From NCBI GenBank assembly GCA_028820495.1, contig JAPPIX010000412.1, positions 1 to 46,227 on the forward strand: a stretch of DNA of 46,227 bases, written 5' to 3'. A program made the translations under genes and the position numbers. The notes under the pieces were generated by a model. The model was given only the letters and a program-made list of their open reading frames with translations. It was not told where the DNA came from and ran no database searches. The first letter of the stretch is position 1, and the number at the start of each line of letters is the position of its first letter. Below, in pieces: positions 35,283 through 43,995 of the stretch. This DNA is from Gammaproteobacteria bacterium (GTDB lineage Bacteria > Pseudomonadota > Gammaproteobacteria > Pseudomonadales > Azotimanducaceae).

Positions 35283-35837
35283 CTAAATTTCCCAGCCAGG
35301 CAAGCCCTCGTCAGGTTGCACGCCAAAGGAATTGAGCGCCATTGAGACCAGGTTGTACTGGCCGACGGTGAACACCACATCCATCAACTGCTGGGTGTTC
35401 AGGTGTTGGGCGAGTCCCGCCCAAGTCGCATCGCTGACATGGGCGTCCTCGTGCAACTCCTCGGTGGCCTGGAACAACAGCCGGTCGAGATCGGGCAGGC
35501 CGGGCGTCGCCGAACCGGTTTGGCAGGCGCGGATATCCGCATCCGTCATGCCCGCTTGGCGGGCGATGAGCACATGTTGGCCCCACTCGTAGCCCGATTG
35601 GCACAGATAGCCGATGCGCAGGATCAGCAGTTCCCGTTCCCGAACCGGCAGCGTGGACTTGCCGAGGATGTGGTTGGCGAACACCATCCAACGCCGCATG
35701 AGCTGCGGATGCTGAGCCAGGGTCCGCATGATGTTCAGGGAGCGCATGTTCTCCGCCAGGGAGGCCGTGAGTTCCTGGGCTTCGGCGCTCTGCTGCGCCG
35801 CATCAAGGGGTTCAACTCGGGGTTGGTTCAGCCGCAT
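35283..35837 (-). CDS. Carboxymuconolactone decarboxylase-family protein
   Basis: A 184-residue alpha-helical AhpD/CMD-like protein. LPVRERELLILRIGYLCQSGYEWGQHVLIARQAGMTDADI (about residues 64-104) shows the family core, with Cys, Glu and His of the C-x(4)-E-x(3)-H-type site. Members decarboxylate gamma-lactones or act as peroxidatic disulfide reductants; here only one Cys is in the motif, favouring a non-AhpD role. The ATG at 35837 follows GGAGA; the longer frame to 35990 overlaps P450. Its start lies 25 bases from the P450 stop, in the same catabolic run. Confidence 0.82.
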   Translation of the reverse strand: MRLNQPRVEPLDAAQQSAEAQELTASLAENMRSLNIMRTLAQHPQLMRRWMVFANHILGKSTLPVRERELLILRIGYLCQSGYEWGQHVLIARQAGMTDADIRACQTGSATPGLPDLDRLLFQATEELHEDAHVSDATWAGLAQHLNTQQLMDVVFTVGQYNLVSMALNSFGVQPDEGLPGWEI

Positions 35838-35862
35838 TCGCCGTATTCTCCATCTAGTTTTC

Positions 35863-37170
35863 TTAATCGCGCCGCGGCCGATAGCAAATCGGCAAGGTCG
35901 GCAGGTTGCGCAGGATGAAGCTCGGCTCCGCCTCAGGGTCTGCGCCATCGGCAAGGCGGAAGCCTTCGAAGCGGTCCAGCAGCGCCGCAAAGCCCAGATT
36001 CAGCTCCTGCCGCGCCAAGGGCGCGCCGATGCAGTGATGCACGCCGGAGCCGAAAGCCAGTTGCATGCCGGCTTTCTTGCGGTCGATGCGCACTTGGTCT
36101 GGATGCTCGAACTGCCGTTCGTCGCGGTTGGCGGCGCCGAAGCGCAGCATGATGAGGCTGCCCGCAGCCAGCGGCACCCCGCCAAGTTCGGTATCCCGCT
36201 TCACCAGCCGAGGCAGGCCCTGCACCGGCGCCTCCATGCGCAGGGCCTCTTCCACGAAGGTGCGGATGCGCCCCGCGTCGCCGCGTATCTCTTCCTGCAA
36301 GCTCGGGTTGCGGCACAACAGCAGCATGCCCCAACCGAAGGCGCTCGACGTGGTCTCATGGCCCGCCACTAGGAATTGGTTGAGTACGCTCAATGCCTCG
36401 CCGTGGGTCAGCAACCGGTCTTCATCCTGCAATCGGCTGTTGGCGAGTATGGTGATCATGTCCTCGGCCGGCTCCCGCCGCCGGGCCTCCACGAGGGAAA
36501 CCAGCAAGTTCTGCAGGTCGAAAGCCAGTTGCGCCCGATGCAGCATCTGCTCAGGCGTCAGCGGAGACAACCGCAGTCCCCCCGCCGCCGCCGTGGCCGC
36601 TTCGTCAAAGAACGCCCGCTCCGCAGCGGGTATGCCGAGGCGGTCGGCAATGATGCGCAGCGGCACGGGAAAAGCGAACGCGGACATGAAGTCCGTGGAC
36701 ATGAAGTCGGCTGCCAATTCCCCGTCGGTTTCCGGGGCTGCGGCCAGGTCTTCGATGTTCCGCTCGACTACCTCCCGTACAGTGGGCTCGCTCTTGCGAA
36801 CCTCGGAGCCGGTGAACAGCTTGGCAACCAAGGACCGATACTTGGTGTGCGCCGGCTCATCGAGGGTCAGCATGGTGGGCGGAAGGGGGATCATCTGCTC
36901 GTTGAGCTCGATCAGCTTCTGCTGCACATCCGGCGGCGCCTGCTGAAACAGGATTTTCCTGGCCCCATCGAGAAAGTCGCCGAACTCGCTGGAGTAGGTG
37001 TCGGTGTCGCGGATCGCCTCCCGAATCAGGTCGTAGCGGGTGACGATGTAGGCGCCGAAGTTGGGTTCGAAATGCACCGGCGCCTGGTCGCGCAGGGTCT
37101 TGTAGGCCGCATAGGGATCGACCAGCGTGTCATGGTCGAACAGCGACACCTCGGGCTGCGCTTCGCTCAT
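35863..37170 (-). CDS. Cytochrome P450
   Basis: A soluble bacterial heme monooxygenase of about 435 residues. The oxygen-activation motif AGHETT (about 269-274), the EXXR pair EALR (308-311) and the heme loop FGSGVHHCIGAPLAR with Cys380 are intact. It hydroxylates a hydrophobic substrate with electrons from a ferredoxin and reductase, neither of which is encoded next to it. The ATG at 37170 overlaps the Rieske stop (ATGA), so the two oxygenases are translationally coupled and probably act in one pathway. Confidence 0.95.
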   Translation of the reverse strand: MSEAQPEVSLFDHDTLVDPYAAYKTLRDQAPVHFEPNFGAYIVTRYDLIREAIRDTDTYSSEFGDFLDGARKILFQQAPPDVQQKLIELNEQMIPLPPTMLTLDEPAHTKYRSLVAKLFTGSEVRKSEPTVREVVERNIEDLAAAPETDGELAADFMSTDFMSAFAFPVPLRIIADRLGIPAAERAFFDEAATAAAGGLRLSPLTPEQMLHRAQLAFDLQNLLVSLVEARRREPAEDMITILANSRLQDEDRLLTHGEALSVLNQFLVAGHETTSSAFGWGMLLLCRNPSLQEEIRGDAGRIRTFVEEALRMEAPVQGLPRLVKRDTELGGVPLAAGSLIMLRFGAANRDERQFEHPDQVRIDRKKAGMQLAFGSGVHHCIGAPLARQELNLGFAALLDRFEGFRLADGADPEAEPSFILRNLPTLPICYRPRRD

Positions 37171-38513
37171 TCTGCGCCCCGCCCCAACCACTGGTTGAGC
37201 AGGCTGTGGAAGTGCCTGAGCTTGGTTTCCTGGTAGTTGGCCAGCATGACCTCGTCGTACTGGGCGGCCTCCAGTCCCTTCTGCACCTGCGGCAGGTTGA
37301 AGGTGTCCTGCATGAACACCTTTGCCAGCAGGCCAAGTTCGGGCGCATTCGTCCAGGGTTCATCGGCGTCAAGCAGGTGCATGGGCGCGGGGTCGGGCCG
37401 CTCGCCGGCGAAGGGGCTCAGGTAGTAGCACTCCATCAGCGACAAATCGCAGCGGTTCTCATAGGGACGGAAGCGATAGACGATGCGGTTGTAGCCGCCC
37501 CACGGATGGAAGTTGGGGAACAGCGTGTAGTAGATGCTGTCGGAGACGCAGGCGTCGGAAATCACCACGTCGTCCCCGACCATGGGCTGCAGGGCCGCCC
37601 GCGAACCCGCTGCCATCATGGCCCGGGCGGTGGTGCCCGGCGGCACTTTCGGCGCCGGGGGATCGTCGAGATTGCGCATCATCACCGACTCGAACATTTC
37701 CTGCTCGCTCGGCTCGTAGCGCAGATGGGGGCTCGGCGTGCCGTTCGGGGTGATGGCGCGGGAGAAGTTGCCCCAAGCGTCGTACTGGGAGTTCTCATCG
37801 CCGATGGCGGCGAGTATTTGCGGGTGGGTGTGGATGACGTGGAAGGCCTCCATGAAGGCCTCCTGGCAGAGCTTCCAGTTGCAGCGCATCACCTTGGCCA
37901 CATGCGCCTCGATGTAGCGCTCCTCCGGGCGCCAGACGGCGAAATGGGCTGGCAGGTCGCCCATGAAGTCCGCCAGAGGCTCGGCTTCCATGTCCATGTT
38001 GATGAACACCCAGCCGGCCCAAGTGTCGCAACGCACTGGCGTCAGCGTGAAGTCGCTGCGGTCGATTTGCGGGAAGTCCCACTCCGACGTGATGCCGCGC
38101 AAGCTGCCGTCGAGGTGCCAGCTAAAGCCGTGAAACGGGCAGATGAAGCTCGCCGCGTGGCCAGCCCGGTCGCAAAGGCGGCGGCCCCGGTGGCGGCAGA
38201 CGTTATGGTGCGCCAGGATGCCGTCGGCGGTGCGCACTACGATGATCGAGTATCGGCCGATGTCATAGACCCGGTGGTCGCCCACTTCGGGAATCTCCTC
38301 CTCCCGGCAAGCCATTTGCCAGACGCGGGGCCAGAGACGCTCCATCTCCAGATCATGGAACGCCTGGCTGGTGTAGCGCGTCACCGGCACGGAGACCAAC
38401 GGCGAACGGAAGACGTTCTCCAATGTCAGGGTTTCCGGCGGCGGCACCGGGTCGCGGCTGATCAACTCTTGGTAGCTGATGCCTTCAGAGCGCAGGTCTT
38501 CGGCTTCACTCAT
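37167..38513 (-). CDS. Rieske [2Fe-2S] ring-hydroxylating dioxygenase alpha-type subunit
   Basis: A 448-residue oxygenase. The Rieske cluster ligands are Cys106, His108, Cys125 and His128 (CRHRG … CPFHGF); the non-heme iron site is EAFHVIHTH (His225, His230) plus an acidic residue near 408 (QDTFNLPQ). These enzymes dihydroxylate, demethylate or monooxygenate aromatic or steroid-like compounds. No beta subunit, ferredoxin or reductase gene is adjacent, so electrons must come from elsewhere. The start overlaps the small upstream gene by eight bases. Confidence 0.93.
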   Translation of the reverse strand: MSEAEDLRSEGISYQELISRDPVPPPETLTLENVFRSPLVSVPVTRYTSQAFHDLEMERLWPRVWQMACREEEIPEVGDHRVYDIGRYSIIVVRTADGILAHHNVCRHRGRRLCDRAGHAASFICPFHGFSWHLDGSLRGITSEWDFPQIDRSDFTLTPVRCDTWAGWVFINMDMEAEPLADFMGDLPAHFAVWRPEERYIEAHVAKVMRCNWKLCQEAFMEAFHVIHTHPQILAAIGDENSQYDAWGNFSRAITPNGTPSPHLRYEPSEQEMFESVMMRNLDDPPAPKVPPGTTARAMMAAGSRAALQPMVGDDVVISDACVSDSIYYTLFPNFHPWGGYNRIVYRFRPYENRCDLSLMECYYLSPFAGERPDPAPMHLLDADEPWTNAPELGLLAKVFMQDTFNLPQVQKGLEAAQYDEVMLANYQETKLRHFHSLLNQWLGRGAE

Positions 38514-38775
38514 GAAACGATCCTCGACGTTCTCGGTTTATTGCTTGATGGAGGCGGACGCCTCCGCCTCGATTGCGGCGGATGTTGTCGCCTTCCGGCA
38601 ACTGCGGACCACCCAGCCAAAGCAGCATGTGCGGATCCGCAAAGCGCAAGTCCCCGGACAGGTGCTCGCCATCATAGCGAAAGATGCCCTTCAAGCCATT
38701 GCTGTCCACCTCGACGGTGCCTTCGTCCAACGCGCAGTAAACCGCGCCGGTAATCGGATGCTTCAATTGCGCCAT
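38506..38775 (-). CDS. Small hypothetical protein leading the Rieske-P450 operon
   Basis: A protein of 89 residues with no recognised domain. It opens MAQLKHPITGAVYCALDEG and ends in a basic, low-complexity tail (RRNRGGGVRLHQAINRERR). GGGCAGGC lies just before the ATG at 38775. It overlaps the Rieske gene start, so translation is probably coupled; a role as small accessory protein is inference. Its upstream neighbour is the threonine dehydratase gene, ending 75 bases away. Confidence 0.55.
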   Translation of the reverse strand: MAQLKHPITGAVYCALDEGTVEVDSNGLKGIFRYDGEHLSGDLRFADPHMLLWLGGPQLPEGDNIRRNRGGGVRLHQAINRERRGSFHE

Positions 38776-38850
38776 GCCTGCCCGTCCGCCTTGCTCTCCA
38801 AGCAGGCGATCATAACGCAGAACGCCGCCCAACCCATCATCCGAGGCTGA

Positions 38851-40110
<1,260 letters not shown>

Positions 40111-40160
40111 TCTAGCCCCTACGGAGGATTCCCCCGCGGAGAGGACGGCGCGGCAGTTGC

Positions 40161-40166
40161 TATACT
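40161..40166 (+). promoter_or_regulatory. -10 element (TATACT) for the flavodoxin-SelW pair
   Basis: TATACT in GTTGCTATACTGCGG would start transcription about 30-35 bases before the flavodoxin start. The reverse strand here reads TATAGC, which could serve the threonine dehydratase gene in the opposite direction. Confidence 0.4.
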
Positions 40167-40204
40167 GCGGCACCGCCCAGCCATCCCGTTCAGCGAGGCT
40201 CTAA

Positions 40205-40666
40205 GTCAAACACCTGCTCATCGTCTATCACACCCAGACCGGCAACACCGGGCGCATGGCCGAAGCTGCGCTCCGCGGCGCTCGCTCCGAGGACGTTGAC
40301 GGGGTTGACGCTCGCCTGCTGCGCGCCCGGGACGCTGGGCCCGACGACCTGCTTTGGGCCCACGGGCTGCTGCTCGGCACCCCGGAGAACTTCGGCTACA
40401 TGTCCGGCGGCATGAAGGACTTTCTCGACCGCACCTTCTATCCGGTGGAGGGCAAGATACTGTCCCTGCCCTACGCCGTGTTCATCAGCGCTGGCAATGA
40501 TGGCACAATGGCCCTCGCCGCCATTCGCCGCATCGCCAACGGCTATCCGTTCAATGAGGTGCAGGCGCCCATCATCGCGGCGGGCGAATTGACGGACGAG
40601 CACCTCAATGGCTGCCGTGAGTTGGGGATGGCAATGGCCTTGGGGCTTGAAATGGATTTGTTTTGA
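40205..40666 (+). CDS. Flavodoxin-like / NADPH-dependent FMN reductase, non-standard start
   Basis: The translated frame reads (V/M)KHLLIVYHTQTGNTGRMAEAA, with the FMN phosphate loop TQTGNT, followed by LLLGTPENFGYMSGGMKDFLDRTFYPVEGK, a classical FMN-binding flavodoxin/WrbA fold of 153 residues. An in-frame TAA at 40202-40204 forces the start between 40205 and 40256, yet the only ATG there (40256) would delete the FMN loop. GAGG at 40195-40198 is six bases before GTC at 40205, so GTC (or an assembly error for GTG/ATG) is the best start; CTG 40214 is second. It precedes the selenoprotein gene by 38 bases and could be its electron donor (inference). Confidence 0.75.
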   Translation, partial: VKHLLIVYHTQTGNTGRMAEAALRGARSEDVDGVDARLLRARDAGPDDLLWAHGLLLGTPENFGYMSGGMKDFLDRTFYPVEGKILSLPYAVFISAGNDGTMALAAIRRIANGYPFNEVQAPIIAAGELTDEHLNGCRELGMAMALGLEMDLF

Positions 40667-40704
40667 ATCGCAACGCCCCAAGAGGCAATCAAGGAGGCAA
40701 CCGC

Positions 40705-40935
40705 ATGGACATCTCGATCACTTACTGCGGCGTCTGAAACTACAAGCCTAAAGCGGTCAGTTTGGCTGCTCGATTGGAGGCCGAATTCGGCGTCTCCTCC
40801 CAGCTCATCGAGGGCGGCGGCGGCGTGTTCGACGTAGTGGTGGATGGGGCACTGCTGCATTCCAAGCAACAAAGCGCCGGCCAATTTCCGGAGGAGGACA
40901 AACTGGTCGCGGCCATCAAGGGCCGCGGCGCCTGA
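40705..40935 (+). CDS. SelW/Rdx-family selenoprotein (UGA = Sec11)
   Basis: Reading from ATG 40705, behind a perfect AAGGAGG seven bases ahead, gives a 76-residue protein with one in-frame TGA at 40735-40737. Taken as selenocysteine it reads MDISITYCGVUNYKPKAV, the Rdx-family CxxU redox motif (Cys8, Sec11) followed by the Tyr-x-Pro stretch. The rest, GGGGVFDVVVDGALLHSK and GQFPEEDKLVAAI, matches the SelT/SelW/SelH thioredoxin-like fold over its whole length. A SECIS-like hairpin follows the TGA. The frame continues intact to TGA at 40933, which argues against a nonsense mutation. Rdx selenoproteins are thought to act in thiol redox reactions. A plain reading would give only a ten-residue peptide. 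Confidence 0.9.
40745..40767 (+). promoter_or_regulatory. Bacterial SECIS hairpin
   Basis: AGCC (40745-40748) pairs with GGCT (40764-40767) and AAA (40750-40752) with TTT (40761-40763), leaving a bulged T at 40749 and the loop GCGGTCAG. The loop contains GGUC starting 17 bases after the TGA, and the bulged U lies on the 5' side. The E. coli fdhF SECIS has the same plan: GGUC in the loop about 18 bases after UGA and one bulged U (from memory). It would bind SelB and recode UGA at 40735. Confidence 0.8.
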
Positions 40936-40950
40936 TCGGGCCCCTTGGCG

Positions 40951-42114
40951 CTATTCGCCGCGCAGGGCGGACGTGATCGGCAGGCGAACTGCCCGGGCGG
41001 CCGGGAACAAGCCGCCGACGAAGCCGAGCGTGAGCGCCCAGATCAAGCCCAGCAACAGCAGGTCACCGGTCACGGCAAAGTCGAAGGCGATCTGTGAAAA
41101 GGAGGCTTGGTTGAGGGTGGCCACGGTGAAGCCGTTGAAGCCAAAGTAGGCGATGGCGCCACCGAGCAGCCCCCCCAGCAAGGCCAGGCCCAAGGCCTCG
41201 ATCAGCACCGAGACCATCACCGCCGCGCCGCCGAAGCCGAGCGCCCTCAAGGTGGCAATCTCCACAGTGCGGGTGGACACTGCCGTGTACATGGTGTTCA
41301 GCGCCGCAAAGAAGGCGCCAAAAGCCATGATGACAGCGACGGTGTAGCCGAAGTTGGTGATCAGAGCGTTCAGCGACTCGGACTGCCTCTGGTAGAACGC
41401 CTCTTCGCTGTGCGCCTCAAGATCCAGCCGCCGATCCCCTTCGATGCGCGATGCCAAGGCATCGAAGGCCTCCGGCGCCGTCAAGCGCACCCGGATCGAC
41501 TGCACGGTGGCTCCCCGGCGAAAGGTGGACTGGGCCACTGGCAAATCAGCCCACAGTTCGGATTCATAGGCGGAGCCGTTGGCCTTGAACAGGCCGACGA
41601 TGGTCCAGTCGCTGTCGCGCAGTGCCACCTTGGCACCCAGGTCGATTCCCGAGAATTCCGCCGAAGCGCCCAAGCCGGCAATGGCTTCCCGCTTGCCCGG
41701 CTCGAACGAGCGGCCCTCGATGATCTCCACTTCCGGCCGAATCCGAAAGGCTGCGGGCTCGACGCCGCGGATGATCAGGTTGGCGGGCTGGCCCGTGGCG
41801 CGTTTGGGCACGTCCGCCACTGTGTACATCTCCGGGCTGTAGTCGGCCACCTCCGGCATGGTGGAGACGATGCGCACGCCCTCCGGCTCCACCTGCCCGG
41901 ACATTTCACTGTCCGAACCGCCGCGCAGCACCAGCGCCCGGTCCGGCGAACCGCCCCGCTCCAAGGCCGCCGAAAATCCCCCGGCCATGGCGAGCAGGGT
42001 CACCAGGACCGCCACCACGCCGCCAATGCCGACCACGATCACCGACGAACTGCCGAGCCGGGACGGCAGATTGCGAAGGTTCATCAGCGTGACGGCGATA
42101 ATCTGGGACAGCAC
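40951..42114 (-). CDS. ABC transporter permease (FtsX/MacB type)
   Basis: A 387-residue permease with one N-terminal membrane helix (SVIVVGIGGVVAVLVTLLAMAGG), a large periplasmic MacB_PCD-like domain (about residues 50-260) and three C-terminal helices ending in FtsX-type PAARAVRLPITSALRGE. It starts at GTG 42114 with AGGAGG eight bases before. Paired with the next permease, it forms the membrane half of an exporter of the MacB/LolCDE class that acts by mechanotransmission. Confidence 0.9.
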   Translation of the reverse strand: MLSQIIAVTLMNLRNLPSRLGSSSVIVVGIGGVVAVLVTLLAMAGGFSAALERGGSPDRALVLRGGSDSEMSGQVEPEGVRIVSTMPEVADYSPEMYTVADVPKRATGQPANLIIRGVEPAAFRIRPEVEIIEGRSFEPGKREAIAGLGASAEFSGIDLGAKVALRDSDWTIVGLFKANGSAYESELWADLPVAQSTFRRGATVQSIRVRLTAPEAFDALASRIEGDRRLDLEAHSEEAFYQRQSESLNALITNFGYTVAVIMAFGAFFAALNTMYTAVSTRTVEIATLRALGFGGAAVMVSVLIEALGLALLGGLLGGAIAYFGFNGFTVATLNQASFSQIAFDFAVTGDLLLLGLIWALTLGFVGGLFPAARAVRLPITSALRGE

Positions 42115-42125
42115 GAGTCGCCCTC

Positions 42126-43289
42126 CTACTGTTTGCGCAGCGCATCAACGATGCTCAAGCGCTGGGCGGTGAAGGAAGGGACGGCGCCGACCACCAGGCC
42201 TAGCAGTGCCGACAGGCCCAAGGCACTGGCTACCGTTGACCCGCTCACCTCAAACACCCCCATGGCCTCCTCCATTCCGGGGCCGATGACAACGGCGGCG
42301 CCAATCGCCAGCACCGTGCCGAAGAGCGCCCCCACCGCGCAAAGCAGCAAGGCTTCGCCAAGCACCAGCGCCGCCACCGCCCCATCCGAGAAGCCAATCG
42401 TCTTCAGGACGGCCAATTCCGGCACCCGCTCGCGCAGCGCCTGGGCCATGGTGTTGCCCGTTAGGAGCAGGATGGTGAAAAAGACGGCGGCCAGAATGCC
42501 GGTCATCATCAGCTCGATGTCGCCGATCTGCTGCATGAATTGCCGCGCCTGCTCGGCTTCGGTCATGGTGCGGGTGGGATTGAGGGAGTTGGTGAACAGC
42601 GCATCGATGGCATTGGCGATCTCCGCCGCCCGCTCGGTATCCGCGATGCGCACAGTGAACCAGCCCACCGTGCCTTCGCCGAAATCCCTCGCCTCGTCGA
42701 AGTAGGCGTAGTTCAACAGGAACACACCGGGCTGCTGCTGGTCTTCCGGCGCGGCGTAGGTGCCAACCAGATCGAACTCCCAGTTGCGGCTGCCGTCCTT
42801 CTTGGCCCAGATGTCGCCCTCGATCGGAATCTTGTCGCCCACCTTCCAACCGTACTTCACCGCCATCGCCAACGGCGCCACGGCGCCCGTGCGGGTAGTG
42901 GCAAACGCCTCCAGGTGCTGCGGATCAATGAGGTACTCCGAGTACATCTCGAAATGGGGGATGGGCTTCACCGGATACTTGGGGAAGAAGTTGGCCCGAT
43001 CCTGATAGACGCCGCCGAACCAATCGCCATGGGTGACGGCCAGCACGCCGTCCACCCCCGCGATCTGCTGCAGGGCGCTGATCGGCAGCGGGTCGATGAT
43101 CGAGTACTTGGGTGAAACCATCAAACGGTCGATGCCCGGCTCGCCGAAGCCGCCCCCTTCCGAGAAGGAGTGGGAGACCGTGCGCAGCAGCACGAACAGC
43201 AGGAAGGCGATCATCACTGACACCAGGGTCAGCCAAGTACGCACCGGACGGCGGAACAGGTTCGCCCACATGAAGCCGAGGCGGCTCAC
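42126..43289 (-). CDS. ABC transporter permease (FtsX/LolC type)
   Basis: A second 387-residue permease of the same class but clearly diverged: N-terminal helix LTLVSVMIAFLLFVLLRTV, a periplasmic domain with PHFEMYSEYLIDPQHLEAF and three C-terminal helices ending with PSFTAQRLSIVDALRKQ. Its GTG start at 43289 overlaps the ATPase stop by four bases (GTGA). The two unequal permeases suggest a heteromeric channel like LolC/LolE. Cargo unknown. Confidence 0.9.
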   Translation of the reverse strand: MSRLGFMWANLFRRPVRTWLTLVSVMIAFLLFVLLRTVSHSFSEGGGFGEPGIDRLMVSPKYSIIDPLPISALQQIAGVDGVLAVTHGDWFGGVYQDRANFFPKYPVKPIPHFEMYSEYLIDPQHLEAFATTRTGAVAPLAMAVKYGWKVGDKIPIEGDIWAKKDGSRNWEFDLVGTYAAPEDQQQPGVFLLNYAYFDEARDFGEGTVGWFTVRIADTERAAEIANAIDALFTNSLNPTRTMTEAEQARQFMQQIGDIELMMTGILAAVFFTILLLTGNTMAQALRERVPELAVLKTIGFSDGAVAALVLGEALLLCAVGALFGTVLAIGAAVVIGPGMEEAMGVFEVSGSTVASALGLSALLGLVVGAVPSFTAQRLSIVDALRKQ

Positions 43290-43966
43290 GCTGCGTTCTC
43301 CACCAGCAGGCCCTTGTCCATGCGCAGCACCTGGGCGGCATGCTCGGCGGCCTTCGGGTCATGGGTGACCATGATGATGGTCTTGCCGTACTCGCCGTTC
43401 AGCGTTTCCAGCAACTTGAGGATTTCATCGGCCGTATCCCGATCCAAGTCGCCGGTGGGCTCGTCGCACACCAACAATCCCGGGTCGGCGACGATGGCCC
43501 GGGCGATGGCCACCCGCTGCTGCTGCCCGCCGGACAGCTCCCCCGGCTTGTGCTTGGCCCGGTCCGCAAGGCCGACGATTTGCAGCGCCGCGGCGGCGTT
43601 GGCTTGGCGCTGCTTGCCTGACAGGGCGGTCAAGAGCAGCGGCAGCTCCACGTTGCGCTGGGCGCTCAGCACCGGCAGCAGATTGTAGAACTGGAAGATG
43701 AAACCGACATTGGCGGAGCGCCACTTGGCCAACTGCTTGGCCGACATCTCGGCCAAGGGCTGCCCACCAACGACCACCGATCCGGCACTCGGATGGTCCA
43801 GGCCGCCGATCAGGTTGAGCAGCGTGGTCTTGCCCGACCCGGAAGGCCCCATGAGGGCGAGGAAATCGCCCTCCTCGATCTCCAAGTTGATGCCCGCCAG
43901 CACCTCAACCGACTCCCGGCCCTTGATGAACGTCTTTTCAACGCCCTTGCAACTCACCACCGTCAT
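43286..43966 (-). CDS. ABC transporter ATP-binding protein (LolD/MacB type)
   Basis: A 226-residue ATPase: Walker A GPSGSGKTT near residue 40, Q-loop FIFQFYNLLPVL, signature LSGGQQQR near 143, Walker B LLVCDEPTGDLD near 165 and switch His VTHD near 200. It drives the two FtsX-type permeases. AAAGGAG is seven bases before its ATG at 43966; the membrane-fusion gene ends 29 bases upstream. Confidence 0.94.
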   Translation of the reverse strand: MTVVSCKGVEKTFIKGRESVEVLAGINLEIEEGDFLALMGPSGSGKTTLLNLIGGLDHPSAGSVVVGGQPLAEMSAKQLAKWRSANVGFIFQFYNLLPVLSAQRNVELPLLLTALSGKQRQANAAAALQIVGLADRAKHKPGELSGGQQQRVAIARAIVADPGLLVCDEPTGDLDRDTADEILKLLETLNGEYGKTIIMVTHDPKAAEHAAQVLRMDKGLLVENAA

Positions 43967-43995
43967 GCAATGCTCCTTTAAAGATTTCTTATCGC

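Noticed and set aside
35159..35380. Minus-strand 73-codon frame downstream of the CMD-like gene
   Set aside because: It mostly overlaps the CMD gene end in another frame and has no ribosome binding site or recognisable family.
37206..38753. 515-codon open frame on the plus strand opposite the Rieske and small genes
   Set aside because: It lies antisense to a clear Rieske protein with all ligands; long antisense frames are common in this high-GC DNA.
40256..40666. ATG 40256 as the start of the flavodoxin-like protein
   Set aside because: It removes the TQTGNT FMN-binding loop, which is conserved just upstream in the same frame, and has no Shine-Dalgarno.
40735..40737. The TGA as a nonsense mutation that breaks a small Cys-type Rdx gene (pseudogene)
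   Set aside because: It falls exactly at the CxxU position, the frame stays clean to the end, and a SECIS hairpin follows at the right distance. A random stop would not do all three.
41107..42705. 532-codon plus-strand open frame opposite the ABC permeases
   Set aside because: Composition is the mirror of the permease genes (His-, Gln- and Arg-rich) and no domain is recognisable.
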